From: Alkanindiges illinoisensis
Lineage (GTDB): Bacteria > Pseudomonadota > Gammaproteobacteria > Pseudomonadales > Moraxellaceae
Direction of reading: 5' to 3'
Length of the DNA stretch: 64,000 bases
Assembly: GCF_004377485.1 (NCBI RefSeq)
Contig: NZ_SNTY01000058.1
Span: 62,001 to 126,000, forward strand
Numbering within the stretch: position 1 is the stretch's first letter; each line of letters starts with the position of its first letter. The notes below the pieces were generated by a model. It did not search any database and was not told the origin of the DNA. It saw nothing but the letters and a program-made list of their open reading frames with translations. The position numbers and the translations under genes were made by a program. This document shows, in pieces, positions 55,490 through 64,000 of this stretch.

Positions 55490-56122
55490 CAGTGTTGCAT
55501 CCACAAGTCTTATGCTAAAAGAGTTATATTAGCAAACTCACAGGTCTTGCTACATGAATAAAAAAAATTCACAACAATTTTAATAGTTCAGGAAAGTTAG
55601 CTATGACTGTTTGCCACAAAAGTATAATTTTGCATGTGCACTTATTGACCAAACTGACTTTTAAAATGAAATTTTCGGCCAATTGCTTGTAATCAGGATC
55701 AGCTATACTAAAAACTACTCTAATTTTATAAAAAATTGACATTTTAAAAACGTCAAGTCCTTCTGTGCTGCTGTTGACAAACTATCCAGTCATTCCCTCC
55801 TGCTTCTTAGGCTAGTATTTTCCGCTATATTAATGGTCCCTGTTCTGTTGCCTGCTCTCGTAGTGGGCAATTGAAGGAACCCCGCATCGAAAGGTGCGGG
55901 GTTTTTAGTTTAAGCTCACTTTGTTTTCTCATTAAAACCAGCTTTGACAACAAAAATTTCAAAACACACTGCTTCAACTCCGTGCCCTCTTTTAGGTTTT
56001 ACACTGATAAAACTATTTACCTGCCCCATTAATTAAACCGTATACTAATAGGCAGTTTTCCACTGTAAATTCACCGCGCACCCAACAATGGGACTGACCC
56101 TCTATGGAGCTTTTTTAGGCTT
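55490..56122. other. Intergenic region between orn and rsgA; possible sRNA
   Basis: 633 bases without a protein gene. The left half is AT-rich. From about 55745 to 55906 the sequence is less AT-rich and ends in a strong terminator that no protein gene explains, so a ~100-base RNA is possible. TTGACA at 55774 has no -10 at the right distance. Confidence 0.4.
55879..55907 (+). terminator. Orphan intrinsic terminator
   Basis: ACCCCGCA/TGCGGGGT stem with an 8-base loop and TTTTT, pointing toward rsgA but 217 bases before it and far from any gene stop on that strand. Confidence 0.8.
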
Positions 56123-57172
56123 ATGGCTTTAATCCGCAAACGTCGCCTGACTGAACAACAGGAACGCCGCATGCAGGCACAGCAGGAACGTCGCCAGCAT
56201 GATATTGATGACAGTCAGCAGCTTGAAGGGCTGGTCGTGGCGCATTATGGCCGCCAGCTTGAAGTTCAGGCATTGTCAGTCCCTGAACAGCAAACTCCTC
56301 CGGTGGTAAAAGAAGGTGAGCCTGAACCGTTCTGGCGTCCTGTGGTGGAAGGTGAAGTCTGGCGCTGTCATACCCGTACCAACCTGGAATTGCTGGTCAC
56401 TGGCGACCGGGTGCGCTGGCAGGCCGATAGCAATACAGGGCTGGGTGTGATTAATGCCATGCATCCGCGTTCCTCTCTGCTGACCCGTCCAGATCGCTAT
56501 CACAAGGTAAAACCGGTTGCCGCCAACGTTAGCCTGATTGTGATTGTATTTGCCCCGCTTCCAGTGCCCTCACCGCTGCTGATTGACCGTTATCTGGTGG
56601 CGTGCGAACAGGCCGGAATCAAGCCGCTACTGGTGCTTAACAAATCTGACTTGTTAAAAGAAAATGACGAGCTGTATCAATTGCTGGCGGAATATCAGGC
56701 ACTGGGTTATGAAACCCTGCTTACCAATAAAAATGAAGGTCTGGAAAATCTGAAAGCCCGGCTGGTACAGCAGACTGTGGTGTTTGTGGGACAGTCTGGC
56801 GTGGGTAAAAGCTCACTGATTAATGTGCTGGCACCCAATGCCCTGCAAAAAACCAATATTATTTCTGAAAACTCGGCATTGGGCCAGCATACCACCACCA
56901 CCACCAAACTGATTCCCCTATCGGACGGTGGCGCACTGATTGACTCGCCGGGCATTCGTGAATTTGGCGTATGGCATCTTGACGTGGACGCTATTCGCGC
57001 TGGTTTTGTTGAAATGCAGGATTATTATGGCACCTGCAAGTTCCGTAACTGTATGCATCGGCAGGAACCCGGCTGTGCATTACTGGCCGCCAGCGAGCGT
57101 GGTGAAATTCTGGAACGCCGCCTCAAAAGCCTGAACCGGCTGGAGGCCGAAGTCCGCGAGAATGACGGTTAA
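56123..57172 (+). CDS. rsgA: Ribosome small-subunit GTPase RsgA
   Basis: RsgA is a circularly permuted GTPase that checks late 30S maturation. The 349-residue protein has an N-terminal Arg/Gln-rich helix (RRLTEQQERRMQAQQERR), an OB-fold (LLVTGDRVRWQADSNTG), the permuted G motifs LVLNKSDLL, GQSGVGKSSLIN and DSPGIREF, and a zinc finger CKFRNCMHRQEPGC. The ATG lies behind GGAGC. Divergent from orn, the usual arrangement in this group. Confidence 0.96.
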   Translation: MALIRKRRLTEQQERRMQAQQERRQHDIDDSQQLEGLVVAHYGRQLEVQALSVPEQQTPPVVKEGEPEPFWRPVVEGEVWRCHTRTNLELLVTGDRVRWQADSNTGLGVINAMHPRSSLLTRPDRYHKVKPVAANVSLIVIVFAPLPVPSPLLIDRYLVACEQAGIKPLLVLNKSDLLKENDELYQLLAEYQALGYETLLTNKNEGLENLKARLVQQTVVFVGQSGVGKSSLINVLAPNALQKTNIISENSALGQHTTTTTKLIPLSDGGALIDSPGIREFGVWHLDVDAIRAGFVEMQDYYGTCKFRNCMHRQEPGCALLAASERGEILERRLKSLNRLEAEVRENDG

Positions 57173-57343
57173 AGCGCCTGCAACATCCTTACTGTTTCTA
57201 TGATTTAAGCATAGCACCCTATTTTTAGGACTGGGGCTATGTTCCTATGGCTGGGTTAAAACAAAGCAATCATATAAAACCCTGCAAAAAAGCAGCAGAT
57301 TATCGGTATACTGTGTGCAATTTTAGATGTGATCAGGTGCACT

Positions 57344-57751
57344 GTGGAACGCTGGCTAGAGTTTATGCAAAATCATCCCTTCCTGTTTGGAATTCTGGGG
57401 GTGTTGATTGTTTTGTTTTTTATCCTTGAAAACCGTCGTAGCGGCCACAAGATATCTCCTCAGTCCCTTGGCGTTTTAATTCAGCGTGAAAATGCTTTAT
57501 TAATTGACCTGCGTGATGCAAAGGACTTTAAGGCCGGACACATTAGTGGAAGCCGTAATATTCCATTCAGCCAGCTTAAAAACCATGTTGAAGAGCTGCG
57601 CGAGAGTGACCGTCCCATCGTCATGATTTGCAACATGGGTCAGGTTGCAGGTTCTGCTGTACAAATGATTACCAACACCAAATGCTATCGGCTGGATGGT
57701 GGCATTAGTAACTGGAAGGCGCAAGGCTTGCCGCTGGTTAAGGCGCGCTAG
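57344..57751 (+). CDS. Membrane-anchored rhodanese-domain protein
   Basis: This 135-residue protein has one N-terminal membrane helix (PFLFGILGVLIVLFFIL) and a periplasm- or cytosol-facing rhodanese domain: LLIDLRDAKDFKAGHISGSRNIP and the active-site loop MICNMGQVAGSA with Cys. The loop CNMGQVA lacks some typical rhodanese residues. A GTG at 57344 with AGGT upstream is preferred (family members begin MERWLEFM); a GTG at 57329 is also in frame. It sits in the rsgA-grxC-secB run, a conserved order. Confidence 0.85.
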   Translation: MERWLEFMQNHPFLFGILGVLIVLFFILENRRSGHKISPQSLGVLIQRENALLIDLRDAKDFKAGHISGSRNIPFSQLKNHVEELRESDRPIVMICNMGQVAGSAVQMITNTKCYRLDGGISNWKAQGLPLVKAR

Positions 57752-57802
57752 TATGCTTGCACATTAAATATAGATGAAATAGAAATTGACTGGAGTACGA
57801 TG

Positions 57803-58072
57803 ATGAGTGCCAATGTTCTTGTTTATACCACAACAGTTTGTCCGTACTGTGTCCGTGCAAAACAATTATTGCAGCGCAAGAATATTGCGTATGAGGAAAT
57901 TGACCTGAACAAACAGCCTAGTGAAGTACGTTCTGAACTCATGGCACGCACCAAGCATCGTACTGTACCGCAAATTTTTATTAATGATCAGTTTATTGGG
58001 GGCTTTGACCAGCTATATGCACTGGATAAGCAGGGCAAGCTGGACGAATTGCTTAACGCCAATAATGGCTAA
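57803..58072 (+). CDS. grxC: Glutaredoxin 3
   Basis: A small thiol reductase of 89 residues with the CPYC active site (TTTVCPYCVRAKQLL, about residues 11-14), TVPQIFIN and the GSH-binding GGFDQLYAL. The second of two adjacent ATGs (57803) has better spacing from GGAG. It is followed by secB, as in many Gammaproteobacteria. Confidence 0.95.
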   Translation: MSANVLVYTTTVCPYCVRAKQLLQRKNIAYEEIDLNKQPSEVRSELMARTKHRTVPQIFINDQFIGGFDQLYALDKQGKLDELLNANNG

Positions 58073-58132
58073 TCGGCCTAGACCGATTTTTTAATGCAAC
58101 ACATTTAACGACATTAGATTAGGGACATGTTT

Positions 58133-58597
58133 ATGAGTGAACAACAAGCTCAACCACAACTGGCACTGGAGCGTATTTACGCCAAGGATCTTTCATTTGA
58201 AGTGCCCAGCGCTAAAGTATTTACCAAAGAATGGCAGCCTGAGTTAAATATCAATTTGTCCTCTAGCGCTGAGCAAATTGATACCACTCATTATGAAGTG
58301 GTATTAAAAGTCACTGTCAGCGCTGAAAACCAGCAGGAAACTGCGTTTATTGCCGAAGTTCAGCAAGCTGGTATTTTCCTGATGGAAAATATTGATCAGG
58401 AACAACTGCCACAACTGCTGGGTGCCTATTGTCCAAGTATTTTGTTTCCGTTTGCGCGTGAAGCCATTAATGACATCGTGACCAAAGGTAGTTTCCCGCA
58501 ACTGCTGCTGGCACCGATTAATTTTGATGCGGCCTTTGCTGAAAATCTGGCACGTGCCCAGCAGGAACAACAGCAAGCTGCTACTGGCAATGCCTAA
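58133..58597 (+). CDS. secB: Protein-export chaperone SecB
   Basis: SecB is a tetrameric chaperone that keeps preproteins unfolded and hands them to SecA. The 154-residue protein has [40 protein letters not shown] and the [13 protein letters not shown] helix, all diagnostic. The ATG at 58133, seven bases from GGGAC, is preferred to one two codons earlier. A terminator follows. It may serve export of the large secreted Fil-type proteins. Confidence 0.95.
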   Translation: MSEQQAQPQLALERIYAKDLSFEVPSAKVFTKEWQPELNINLSSSAEQIDTTHYEVVLKVTVSAENQQETAFIAEVQQAGIFLMENIDQEQLPQLLGAYCPSILFPFAREAINDIVTKGSFPQLLLAPINFDAAFAENLARAQQEQQQAATGNA

Positions 58598-58614
58598 TTC
58601 TGTATAGCGCTGTT

Positions 58615-58645
58615 AAAAGCCACAGTTTTGCTGTGGCTTTTTTAT
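58615..58645 (+). terminator. Terminator after secB
   Basis: AAAAGCCACAG/CTGTGGCTTTT stem with a 5-base loop and T-run. Confidence 0.9.
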
Positions 58646-58726
58646 ACGTGCATGATTGATGACTAGCTAAAATTTATAACTGTTAAATGCTTGCCAAACA
58701 CCCAAAAAAGCTGCCTTAAAAAAATT

Positions 58727-59527
58727 ATGATTTCTTATCGTTCACTTATTAGTTTCATACCAAGATTTTTGCTGCTGATCCTGGGCTTAGTTTTACTTCT
58801 GGACAGCTTGTATTTACTTATTCAGAAAAAACTGCATATTGGTATTGTCCTGCCCTTGCTCATTGGCGCCGTTTTTCTCATTTACGCTATTGGGTGGCAT
58901 AAAATCCACTATTGGCTTAATCAGCATATGTACATCAGACGGCTCTGGAAAACTGGCTGGTGCCTGTTTGCACTCTGGTGTGTGAGTCTGGGCTGGTTTG
59001 CTTTAAAGATTCAGCAAAACATGCGTCACACCATTGAAAGCACTCCTGTTAAAGCCATCATTGTACTGGGTAGTGGTGTTGAAAACGGCAAGCCATCCGC
59101 AGCTTTGGCCAAGCGCCTTGATGCTGCTGTGCCGGTAGCAAAAACTTCACCGCAGGCATTGCTCATCTTAAGTGGCGGGCTTGATTTTGGCGAACAGGAA
59201 ACTGAAGCTGTGATTATGGCACGCTATCTTCGGCAGCATTATGCGATTCCTTTGTCACATATGGCGCTGGAAGATCAAAGCACCAGTACCGAACTAAACA
59301 TGAAAAACAGCAAAGGCATACTGGCGCAGCATCAGATTAATCTGACTGATCCGGTGGCTATTGTTACCAGTGACTTTCATACCATTCGGGCAGCAGCGAT
59401 TGCTATAAAACAGGGTTATCAGCACATCACCATGATTAGCGCACCAACGCCATTATTGATGCGCTATAACGCCTGGCTGCGTGAGTATTTTGCGTTTTTG
59501 AGTGGCTGGGTGCTGAATGAATATTAA
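58727..59527 (+). CDS. YdcF-family (DUF218) membrane protein
   Basis: Three hydrophobic segments in the first ~100 residues are followed by a DUF218 domain: KAIIVLGSGVENGKPSAALAKRLD, LLILSGGLDFGEQETEA and LEDQSTSTELNMKN, then VTSDFHTIRAAAIA. The ATG at 58727 has only a weak ribosome site; a TTG 12 codons upstream is less likely. YdcF/ElyC-type proteins act in envelope polysaccharide or peptidoglycan lipid metabolism, but the reaction is unknown. Monocistronic. Confidence 0.88.
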   Translation: MISYRSLISFIPRFLLLILGLVLLLDSLYLLIQKKLHIGIVLPLLIGAVFLIYAIGWHKIHYWLNQHMYIRRLWKTGWCLFALWCVSLGWFALKIQQNMRHTIESTPVKAIIVLGSGVENGKPSAALAKRLDAAVPVAKTSPQALLILSGGLDFGEQETEAVIMARYLRQHYAIPLSHMALEDQSTSTELNMKNSKGILAQHQINLTDPVAIVTSDFHTIRAAAIAIKQGYQHITMISAPTPLLMRYNAWLREYFAFLSGWVLNEY

Positions 59528-59612
59528 TTGGGCGCTATGGAATATTAAATAAAACACTATCATTTTGATGGCTTATAACATCAAACAATGAAATTTTAAC
59601 TCTCTAAACCTA

Positions 59613-60914
59613 TTAGCGTGCTGCTTGCGCCTTGGCAATACATTCCACCAGTTGCCATGCAATCTGCGCTTTGGACGCTTTGTCCAGATGCTGCTGCACC
59701 AAGTGATAGTTTTCCGCAAAAAACACGGTCATGGCATTGTGGTCGCTACCAAAGCCAATATCTGAACGGGACACATCATTCACGGCAATCATGTCCAGCT
59801 TTTTGCTCACCAGTTTGCTACTGGCATATTGTTCCATGTGCTGGGTTTCCGCCGCAAAGCCCACCATAAACGGACGTTTTTCCTGTTGGGCCACTGTGGC
59901 CACAATATCCGGGTTTTTGACCAGTTGAATGGTAAGCTGCTCCCCTGCTTTCTTGATTTTTTGCGGTGACACTTCGGCAGCGCGATAATCAGCCACGGCA
60001 GCGGTTGCAATAAAAATATCACAGCCCTGATTTACCACTTTCAAGCACACGGCCAGCAATTCCTGCGCCGAACCAATGTCAATGCGTTCAATTCCCTGCG
60101 GCGTTGGCAAAGTAACCGGGCCTGCTATTAATGTCACGCGTGCGCCTGCATCACGGCAAGCTTCAGCCAGTGCAAAGCCCATTTTCCCCGTGCTGTGATT
60201 GCTCACATAACGCACCGGGTCAATGGCTTCCCGGGTTGGCCCGGCAGTAATCACCACATGCTGTCCTGCCAGAATTTTTGGCTGATAGTGTGCTGGCTGG
60301 GCAAGCTGTTGAAAATAATTTGCCACTTGTAAAGCCAGTGCCTCAGGCTCCGGCATACGGCCTAATCCTACATCACCACAGGCCTGCTCACCAGCATCGG
60401 GCTGAATCACCTGCATGCCATAATCAGTCAGGGTTTGCAGGTTACGCTGAGTGAGTGCATTGGCCCACATCTGCTGGTTCATGGCAGGCGCCAGCCAAAC
60501 TGGAGCCTTGCTGGCCAGTACCACAGTTGTCAATAAGTCATCAGACAACCCAGCCGCCAGCCGTGCAACAGTATTAGCGCTGGCAGGTGCAATCAGAATC
60601 AGGTCGGCCCAGCGTGCCAGTTCAATATGACCCATGCCTGCCTCAGCAGCCGGATCAAGCAAGGTGGTATGCACCGGATTGCCGGACAATGCCTGAAAAG
60701 TCAGTGGGGTAATAAATGCCAGCGCGCCCTGCGTCATCACTACACGTACATCAAACCCGGCATCTTTCAGGCGGCGTACCAGTATGGCGCTTTTGTAGGC
60801 CGCAATACCGCCGCTAACGCCCAGTACAATTCGACCAGCCTGCTGGCCAGCCTGATCCATGTCCGGATTTTTACCATCTTGATGTCTATTGTCTTGGCTT
60901 GATGTCGTGCTCAT
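59613..60914 (-). CDS. coaBC: Phosphopantothenoylcysteine decarboxylase/synthetase
   Basis: CoaBC makes 4'-phosphopantetheine in CoA synthesis. The 433-residue bifunctional chain has an N-terminal flavin decarboxylase (RIVLGVSGGIAAYKSA, APAMNQQMW, CGDVGLGRMPEP with the catalytic Cys) and a C-terminal CTP-dependent synthetase (ITAGPTREAIDPVRYVSNHSTGKMG, FIATAAVADYR, LVKNPDIVA). A 25-residue Asn/Gln/Asp-rich N-terminal extension precedes the flavin domain. The ATG at 60914 is used; coaD is at 33.5 kb. Divergent from radC. Confidence 0.95.
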   Translation of the reverse strand: MSTTSSQDNRHQDGKNPDMDQAGQQAGRIVLGVSGGIAAYKSAILVRRLKDAGFDVRVVMTQGALAFITPLTFQALSGNPVHTTLLDPAAEAGMGHIELARWADLILIAPASANTVARLAAGLSDDLLTTVVLASKAPVWLAPAMNQQMWANALTQRNLQTLTDYGMQVIQPDAGEQACGDVGLGRMPEPEALALQVANYFQQLAQPAHYQPKILAGQHVVITAGPTREAIDPVRYVSNHSTGKMGFALAEACRDAGARVTLIAGPVTLPTPQGIERIDIGSAQELLAVCLKVVNQGCDIFIATAAVADYRAAEVSPQKIKKAGEQLTIQLVKNPDIVATVAQQEKRPFMVGFAAETQHMEQYASSKLVSKKLDMIAVNDVSRSDIGFGSDHNAMTVFFAENYHLVQQHLDKASKAQIAWQLVECIAKAQAAR

Positions 60915-61129
60915 GCTGTTTTCCCATACCTGTTGTTTCGCACCTGCAACATGGCGCACACAATAGCACTAAAGTGTTTATTACCCAAATAAAACCTTGG
61001 CGCCAAACCAGACATTCATATTAAAATGCCCACGCTTTAAAAGCGGTGAAAACCAGAAATCAAAGATTTTTATAAACAGAACGACAAAGAACATTGTAGC
61101 CCTAATGACCACAAATAAACGGATCAATA

Positions 61130-61810
61130 ATGAGTATTAAATGCTGGCCTGTCTCTGAACGACCGCGTGAACGACTGTTAAAGCAAGGTTCTGCGGCACT
61201 GTCTGATGCCGAGCTACTGGCGATTTTTTTGCGCACAGGAAGCGCACGAGCCTCTGCCATTGAAATGGCACGCAGCATGATTGGCGAATTTGGTAGCCTG
61301 TTTGATTTGCTCAATGCCAGTCAGGCGCAGTTGCTGGCCTGTCATGGGATGGGTGAAGCCAAGGTCGCGCACCTGATGGCGGCACTGGAACTGGGTCGGC
61401 GCTATGTTAGCCATCAGTTGCAACAACATCACCAACTGGATGAACCCGCGCTGGTCAAACAGTATTTTTTACAGCAATTACGCCATGAACCACGTGAGGT
61501 ATTTGCGGCCATGTTTCTGGACAGCCAGCTGCGCCTGATCCAGTTTGAAAAAATCTTTTATGGCTCAATTACCCAGTGCAGTGTGCATATCCGGGAAATC
61601 ATGCGACTGGCACTTACACATCGTGCAGTGAACCTGATTGTGGCGCATAATCATCCCGATGCCCCGGCTGATCCTTCGCGCGCTGACCATCAGCTCACCC
61701 TGCAACTGACACAGGCCTGCCAGCTACTGGATGTCAAGCTGGTCGATCATGTGATTGTGGGTCAGGACAGGGTGTTATCCTTTGCTGAACAGGGCGATAT
61801 GCCGGGTTAA
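61130..61810 (+). CDS. radC: RadC family JAB/MPN-domain protein
   Basis: The 226-residue protein has an N-terminal helix-hairpin-helix (ALSDAELLAIFLRTGSARASA and CHGMGEAKVAHLMAALEL) and a C-terminal JAB domain with the metal motif HNHPDAPADPSRAD (His-x-His-x7-Ser-x2-Asp). Despite its name, a DNA-repair role is not established. Divergent from coaBC, as in many bacteria. The bestrophin gene starts 21 bases after it. Confidence 0.95.
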   Translation: MSIKCWPVSERPRERLLKQGSAALSDAELLAIFLRTGSARASAIEMARSMIGEFGSLFDLLNASQAQLLACHGMGEAKVAHLMAALELGRRYVSHQLQQHHQLDEPALVKQYFLQQLRHEPREVFAAMFLDSQLRLIQFEKIFYGSITQCSVHIREIMRLALTHRAVNLIVAHNHPDAPADPSRADHQLTLQLTQACQLLDVKLVDHVIVGQDRVLSFAEQGDMPG

Positions 61811-61831
61811 AATTTACAGGTTTGTGGCACT

Positions 61832-62737
61832 ATGATTGTTCGTGAACGTCCCAATTCAGTCCGGCTACTATTGGCCATGCAAGGTTCAATATTGCCGCAA
61901 ATCATGCCGCAACTGTTAACCGTGATTGGTTTGTCTGCATTGTTACTGCTACTCAATCACTGGGCGATTCATGCACTGGCTGATGTGCCTATTGCAGCGT
62001 TTTCGCTGATTGGCCTGACCCTGTCCATTTTTCTGGTATTTCGCAATAATGCCTGTTATGAACGCTGGTGGGAAGCGCGCAAGCTGTGGGGCAACCTGAT
62101 TGCCCAGGTACGGCATCTGGACCGCAATAGCCAACTGTTGCCAGCTGCGCAACGCCAGCAACTGATGCAGTATGTTCTGGTATTTAATTATGCACTGTTG
62201 GCCAGATTGCGCAAAATTCCGCTATCGACAGTAATTCAGCAATGGCTTAGCCCGGTTCAATTTCAGGAAATCCAGCTGCACAGTAATCCGCCGCAATATG
62301 CGCTACTGCTAGCACATCAGGTCTTAATGCAAAGTTTGAAACACGGTGAACTTACTGACATTTGCTATGTGCAACTGAACAGCCATTTAATTGAATGTGC
62401 AGCTGTACAGGCAGCCTGCGACCGGATTGTCTCAACGCCGCTCCCCTTTGCGTATTCCCTGCTGTTGCACCGCACGGCTTATTTGTTTTGTTTGCTGTTA
62501 CCATTTGGTTTGGCACATAGTCTTGGATTTTTTACCCCAGTTGTTGTGGGTTTGCTGGCGTATACTTTTTTTGGGCTGGATGCATTGGGCAGTGAACTGG
62601 AAGAACCGTTTGGACTGGAAAAAAATGACCTGCCGCTGGACGCCCTGCTGCGTACCATGGAAATTGATATTTTAACGGGCTTAAATGCTGCCGATATTCC
62701 CGCGCCGCTACAGCCAATTGACCATGTACTGACCTGA
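61832..62737 (+). CDS. Bestrophin-family chloride channel protein
   Basis: A 301-residue membrane protein related to bacterial bestrophins (YneE-type). It has two hydrophobic N-terminal helices, the conserved NNACYERWWEARKLWGNLI block (about residue 70), a further pair of helices near residues 210-250 and the acidic loop DALGSELEEPFGLEKNDLPL, the calcium-clasp equivalent. It likely forms a pentameric anion channel. It is 21 bases downstream of radC and probably cotranscribed. Confidence 0.92.
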   Translation: MIVRERPNSVRLLLAMQGSILPQIMPQLLTVIGLSALLLLLNHWAIHALADVPIAAFSLIGLTLSIFLVFRNNACYERWWEARKLWGNLIAQVRHLDRNSQLLPAAQRQQLMQYVLVFNYALLARLRKIPLSTVIQQWLSPVQFQEIQLHSNPPQYALLLAHQVLMQSLKHGELTDICYVQLNSHLIECAAVQAACDRIVSTPLPFAYSLLLHRTAYLFCLLLPFGLAHSLGFFTPVVVGLLAYTFFGLDALGSELEEPFGLEKNDLPLDALLRTMEIDILTGLNAADIPAPLQPIDHVLT

Positions 62738-62758
62738 TATGTGATTAAAGCAGCTCAG

Positions 62759-63607
62759 TTAGAACTGTTCCCACACGCCACGCTGGTTTTCTTTCATCAC
62801 AGGCACCTGTCCCAGTTTCAGCCACGGCATATTGCTGCCATGAAAATCACTGGCAACCGATACCGCCAGGTCATGCTGGGCAATCAGGTAATCCATCATG
62901 GCACGGGTAGCTGGTGGCTCAACAGCTGATGGTAACTCAATCGCATGTCCACCCAGACTTTTAAATAATCCTGCCAGATAACGAATATGCGTGGCCGATA
63001 AGCCATAACGGGTTGGATGTGCTAGTACTGCTTGTCCACCACTGGCATTAATGATGTTCAGCACATGATCCATCTCTGCCCATGCCAGCGGTACAAATGC
63101 GCTTTTACCTTCTTTTAAGTACTGGTCAAAGGCCTGTTGCTGCCGCGCCACAATGCCTTTTTGCACCAGCCAGCTGGCAATGTGCGAGCGGGTAACGCCT
63201 TCTGCCCGGCCATCCGCCAGTGCCAATACTTCAGGCCACGGATCAGTTTTGGTGGTTTTTTCCAGTTTCTGGCAAATTTGCACAGCGCGGTTAGCCCGAA
63301 TCTGCTGCTGCTCGGCCAATAATTCCTGCAACGGGGCCAGATTCTTTGGCGCCAGCGCCACAATATGCACGCCAAACGGATTTTTTTTATTGGGCTTATG
63401 CCACTGGCTTGAAATTTCTACACCTTCTACCAGCGTGACACCATGCTCTGTAGCAGCCAGCCGTGCTTCAGGCAAGCCATCCAGCGTGTCATGGTCAGTG
63501 AGCGCCAGCATATCCACACGGCTGCAACTGGCATGCTCCATCAAGGCTGCCGGTGACAAAGTTCCATCAGAAAAATGGCTGTGGGTATGTAAATCCATGC
63601 GTTGCAT
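62759..63607 (-). CDS. rnm: PHP-domain 5'-3' exoribonuclease / nucleoside bisphosphate phosphatase (YciV)
   Basis: The 282-residue PHP protein starts with MDLHTHSHFSDGTLSP (metal His-x-His and Asp), then LALTDHDTLDGL, VEISSQWH, AVLAHPTRYG and SDFHGSN, the five PHP motifs in order. E. coli YciV (RNase AM) removes short 5' leaders from rRNA precursors and hydrolyses 3',5'-bisphosphates. The start may be the Met at 63607 or 63598. Divergent from yciB; adjacency to yciB is usual. Confidence 0.9.
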   Translation of the reverse strand: MQRMDLHTHSHFSDGTLSPAALMEHASCSRVDMLALTDHDTLDGLPEARLAATEHGVTLVEGVEISSQWHKPNKKNPFGVHIVALAPKNLAPLQELLAEQQQIRANRAVQICQKLEKTTKTDPWPEVLALADGRAEGVTRSHIASWLVQKGIVARQQQAFDQYLKEGKSAFVPLAWAEMDHVLNIINASGGQAVLAHPTRYGLSATHIRYLAGLFKSLGGHAIELPSAVEPPATRAMMDYLIAQHDLAVSVASDFHGSNMPWLKLGQVPVMKENQRGVWEQF

Positions 63608-63651
63608 ATTCTATACTTTCGGCACTTTAATTTGACCTGGCTCACTGTAGC

Positions 63652-64000
63652 ATGAAAGCCCTATTGGACTATGTTCCATTAATTATATTCTTTTACTTCT
63701 ACAAAACCACGGATCCGGCGGATCGCACCCATCCCCTGTTGCAGCTCATTGGCAGTAAAGGCGCGCCTGATAACAACAACATTCTGGTGGCCACCTGTGC
63801 CCTGCTGATTTCAACCCTGGTGGTCTATGGGGCGCTGCTGGTATTCCAGAAGTTCCGGCTGGAAAAATCGCAGTGGTTTGTGCTGGGTATGACAGTAATC
63901 TTTGGCGGCATTACCCTGATGCTGAGTGATGATTTTTATATCCGCCTTAAAGCCGTGATCATTAACGTGGTGTTTGGTTTTGGCTTCCTGCTTAGCCCAA
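63652..64000 (+). CDS. yciB: Septation protein A / YciB (partial at window end)
   Basis: The frame opens at an ATG and runs off the window after 116 codons. It reads MKALLDYVPLIIFFYFYKTT, then several hydrophobic helices (VATCALLISTLVVYGALLVF, VLGMTVIFGGITLML) and SDDFYIRLKAVIINVVFGFG. This matches YciB (IspA-Z), a small inner-membrane protein involved in cell-envelope integrity and septation. Full length is about 180-210 residues, so the last third is missing. Confidence 0.93.
   Translation, partial: MKALLDYVPLIIFFYFYKTTDPADRTHPLLQLIGSKGAPDNNNILVATCALLISTLVVYGALLVFQKFRLEKSQWFVLGMTVIFGGITLMLSDDFYIRLKAVIINVVFGFGFLLSP

Noticed and set aside
55683-55705. TTGCTT ... TATACT promoter for the putative sRNA
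   Set aside because: The spacing is only 15 bases and it lies too far from the terminator-proximal region to be convincing.

Overview
The window looks like a chromosomal segment of a gammaproteobacterium of the family Moraxellaceae, in the Acinetobacter/Alkanindiges neighbourhood. Three things suggest this: the gene order metW - sel1 - rdgB - DUF2059 - NRDE - lgt - thyA - folA, the FilA-type secreted proteins, and the moderate base composition. No ribosomal RNA, complete insertion sequence, prophage or CRISPR array was seen. The assignment comes from gene content and remembered gene order, not from a database search.

Layout. 1-11.4 kb is housekeeping: the end of metW, a Sel1 protein, rdgB, a DUF2059 protein, an NRDE protein, lgt, thyA, folA, a DUF4105 membrane protein, a META lipoprotein, msrA, a putative zinc protease, and nadE with a coupled helical protein. 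11.4-13.5 kb holds a DUF305 membrane protein, a small unknown protein, a BLUF photoreceptor with a C-terminal membrane helix, the initiator tRNA and a possible 32-residue membrane peptide. 13.7-21.4 kb is catabolic: an MBL-fold hydrolase, then an amidohydrolase, SDR, histidine phosphatase, APH-like kinase and acyl-CoA dehydrogenase on the minus strand, facing a divergent LysR regulator. The kinase plus dehydrogenase pair resembles the two halves of ACAD10/11 and the LvaA/LvaC pair for 4-hydroxyacyl-CoA breakdown. 21.4-22.4 kb is a serine acetyltransferase gene cut by an in-frame stop.

23.5-30.5 kb is a second, lipid- or ketone-type oxidation region: SDR plus an unknown 187-residue protein behind a perfect palindrome next to a divergent TetR gene, then a Baeyer-Villiger-like flavin monooxygenase, another SDR and two paralogous PF10118 proteins. 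31-34.6 kb has an HxlR regulator remnant, a spore-photoproduct-lyase-like radical SAM gene, tRNA-Met, rnpB, a YfhL-type ferredoxin, coaD and smpB. 34.9-37.6 kb is cysD-cysN, with a degenerate APS-kinase tail on CysN. 37.8-44.4 kb is a four-gene minus-strand operon of secreted proteins that share one 15-residue motif just after the signal peptide; the last gene is FilA-like. A near-palindrome lies in its upstream region.

44.8-64 kb returns to housekeeping and small accessory genes: a Uma2 nuclease-like protein, dcd, an AbiEii-type nucleotidyltransferase with a 71-residue partner, the Mrp ATPase, metG, an SDR gene with an internal deletion, a glutathione transferase, a Bax-inhibitor-1 protein, a diguanylate cyclase with an intact I-site, orn, rsgA - rhodanese - grxC - secB, a YdcF protein, coaBC, radC, a bestrophin, the PHP nuclease rnm and the start of yciB. 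The most notable points are the FilA-type operon with its candidate operator, the split ACAD11-like module next to a possible lactonase, the membrane-anchored BLUF protein, and several gene remnants.
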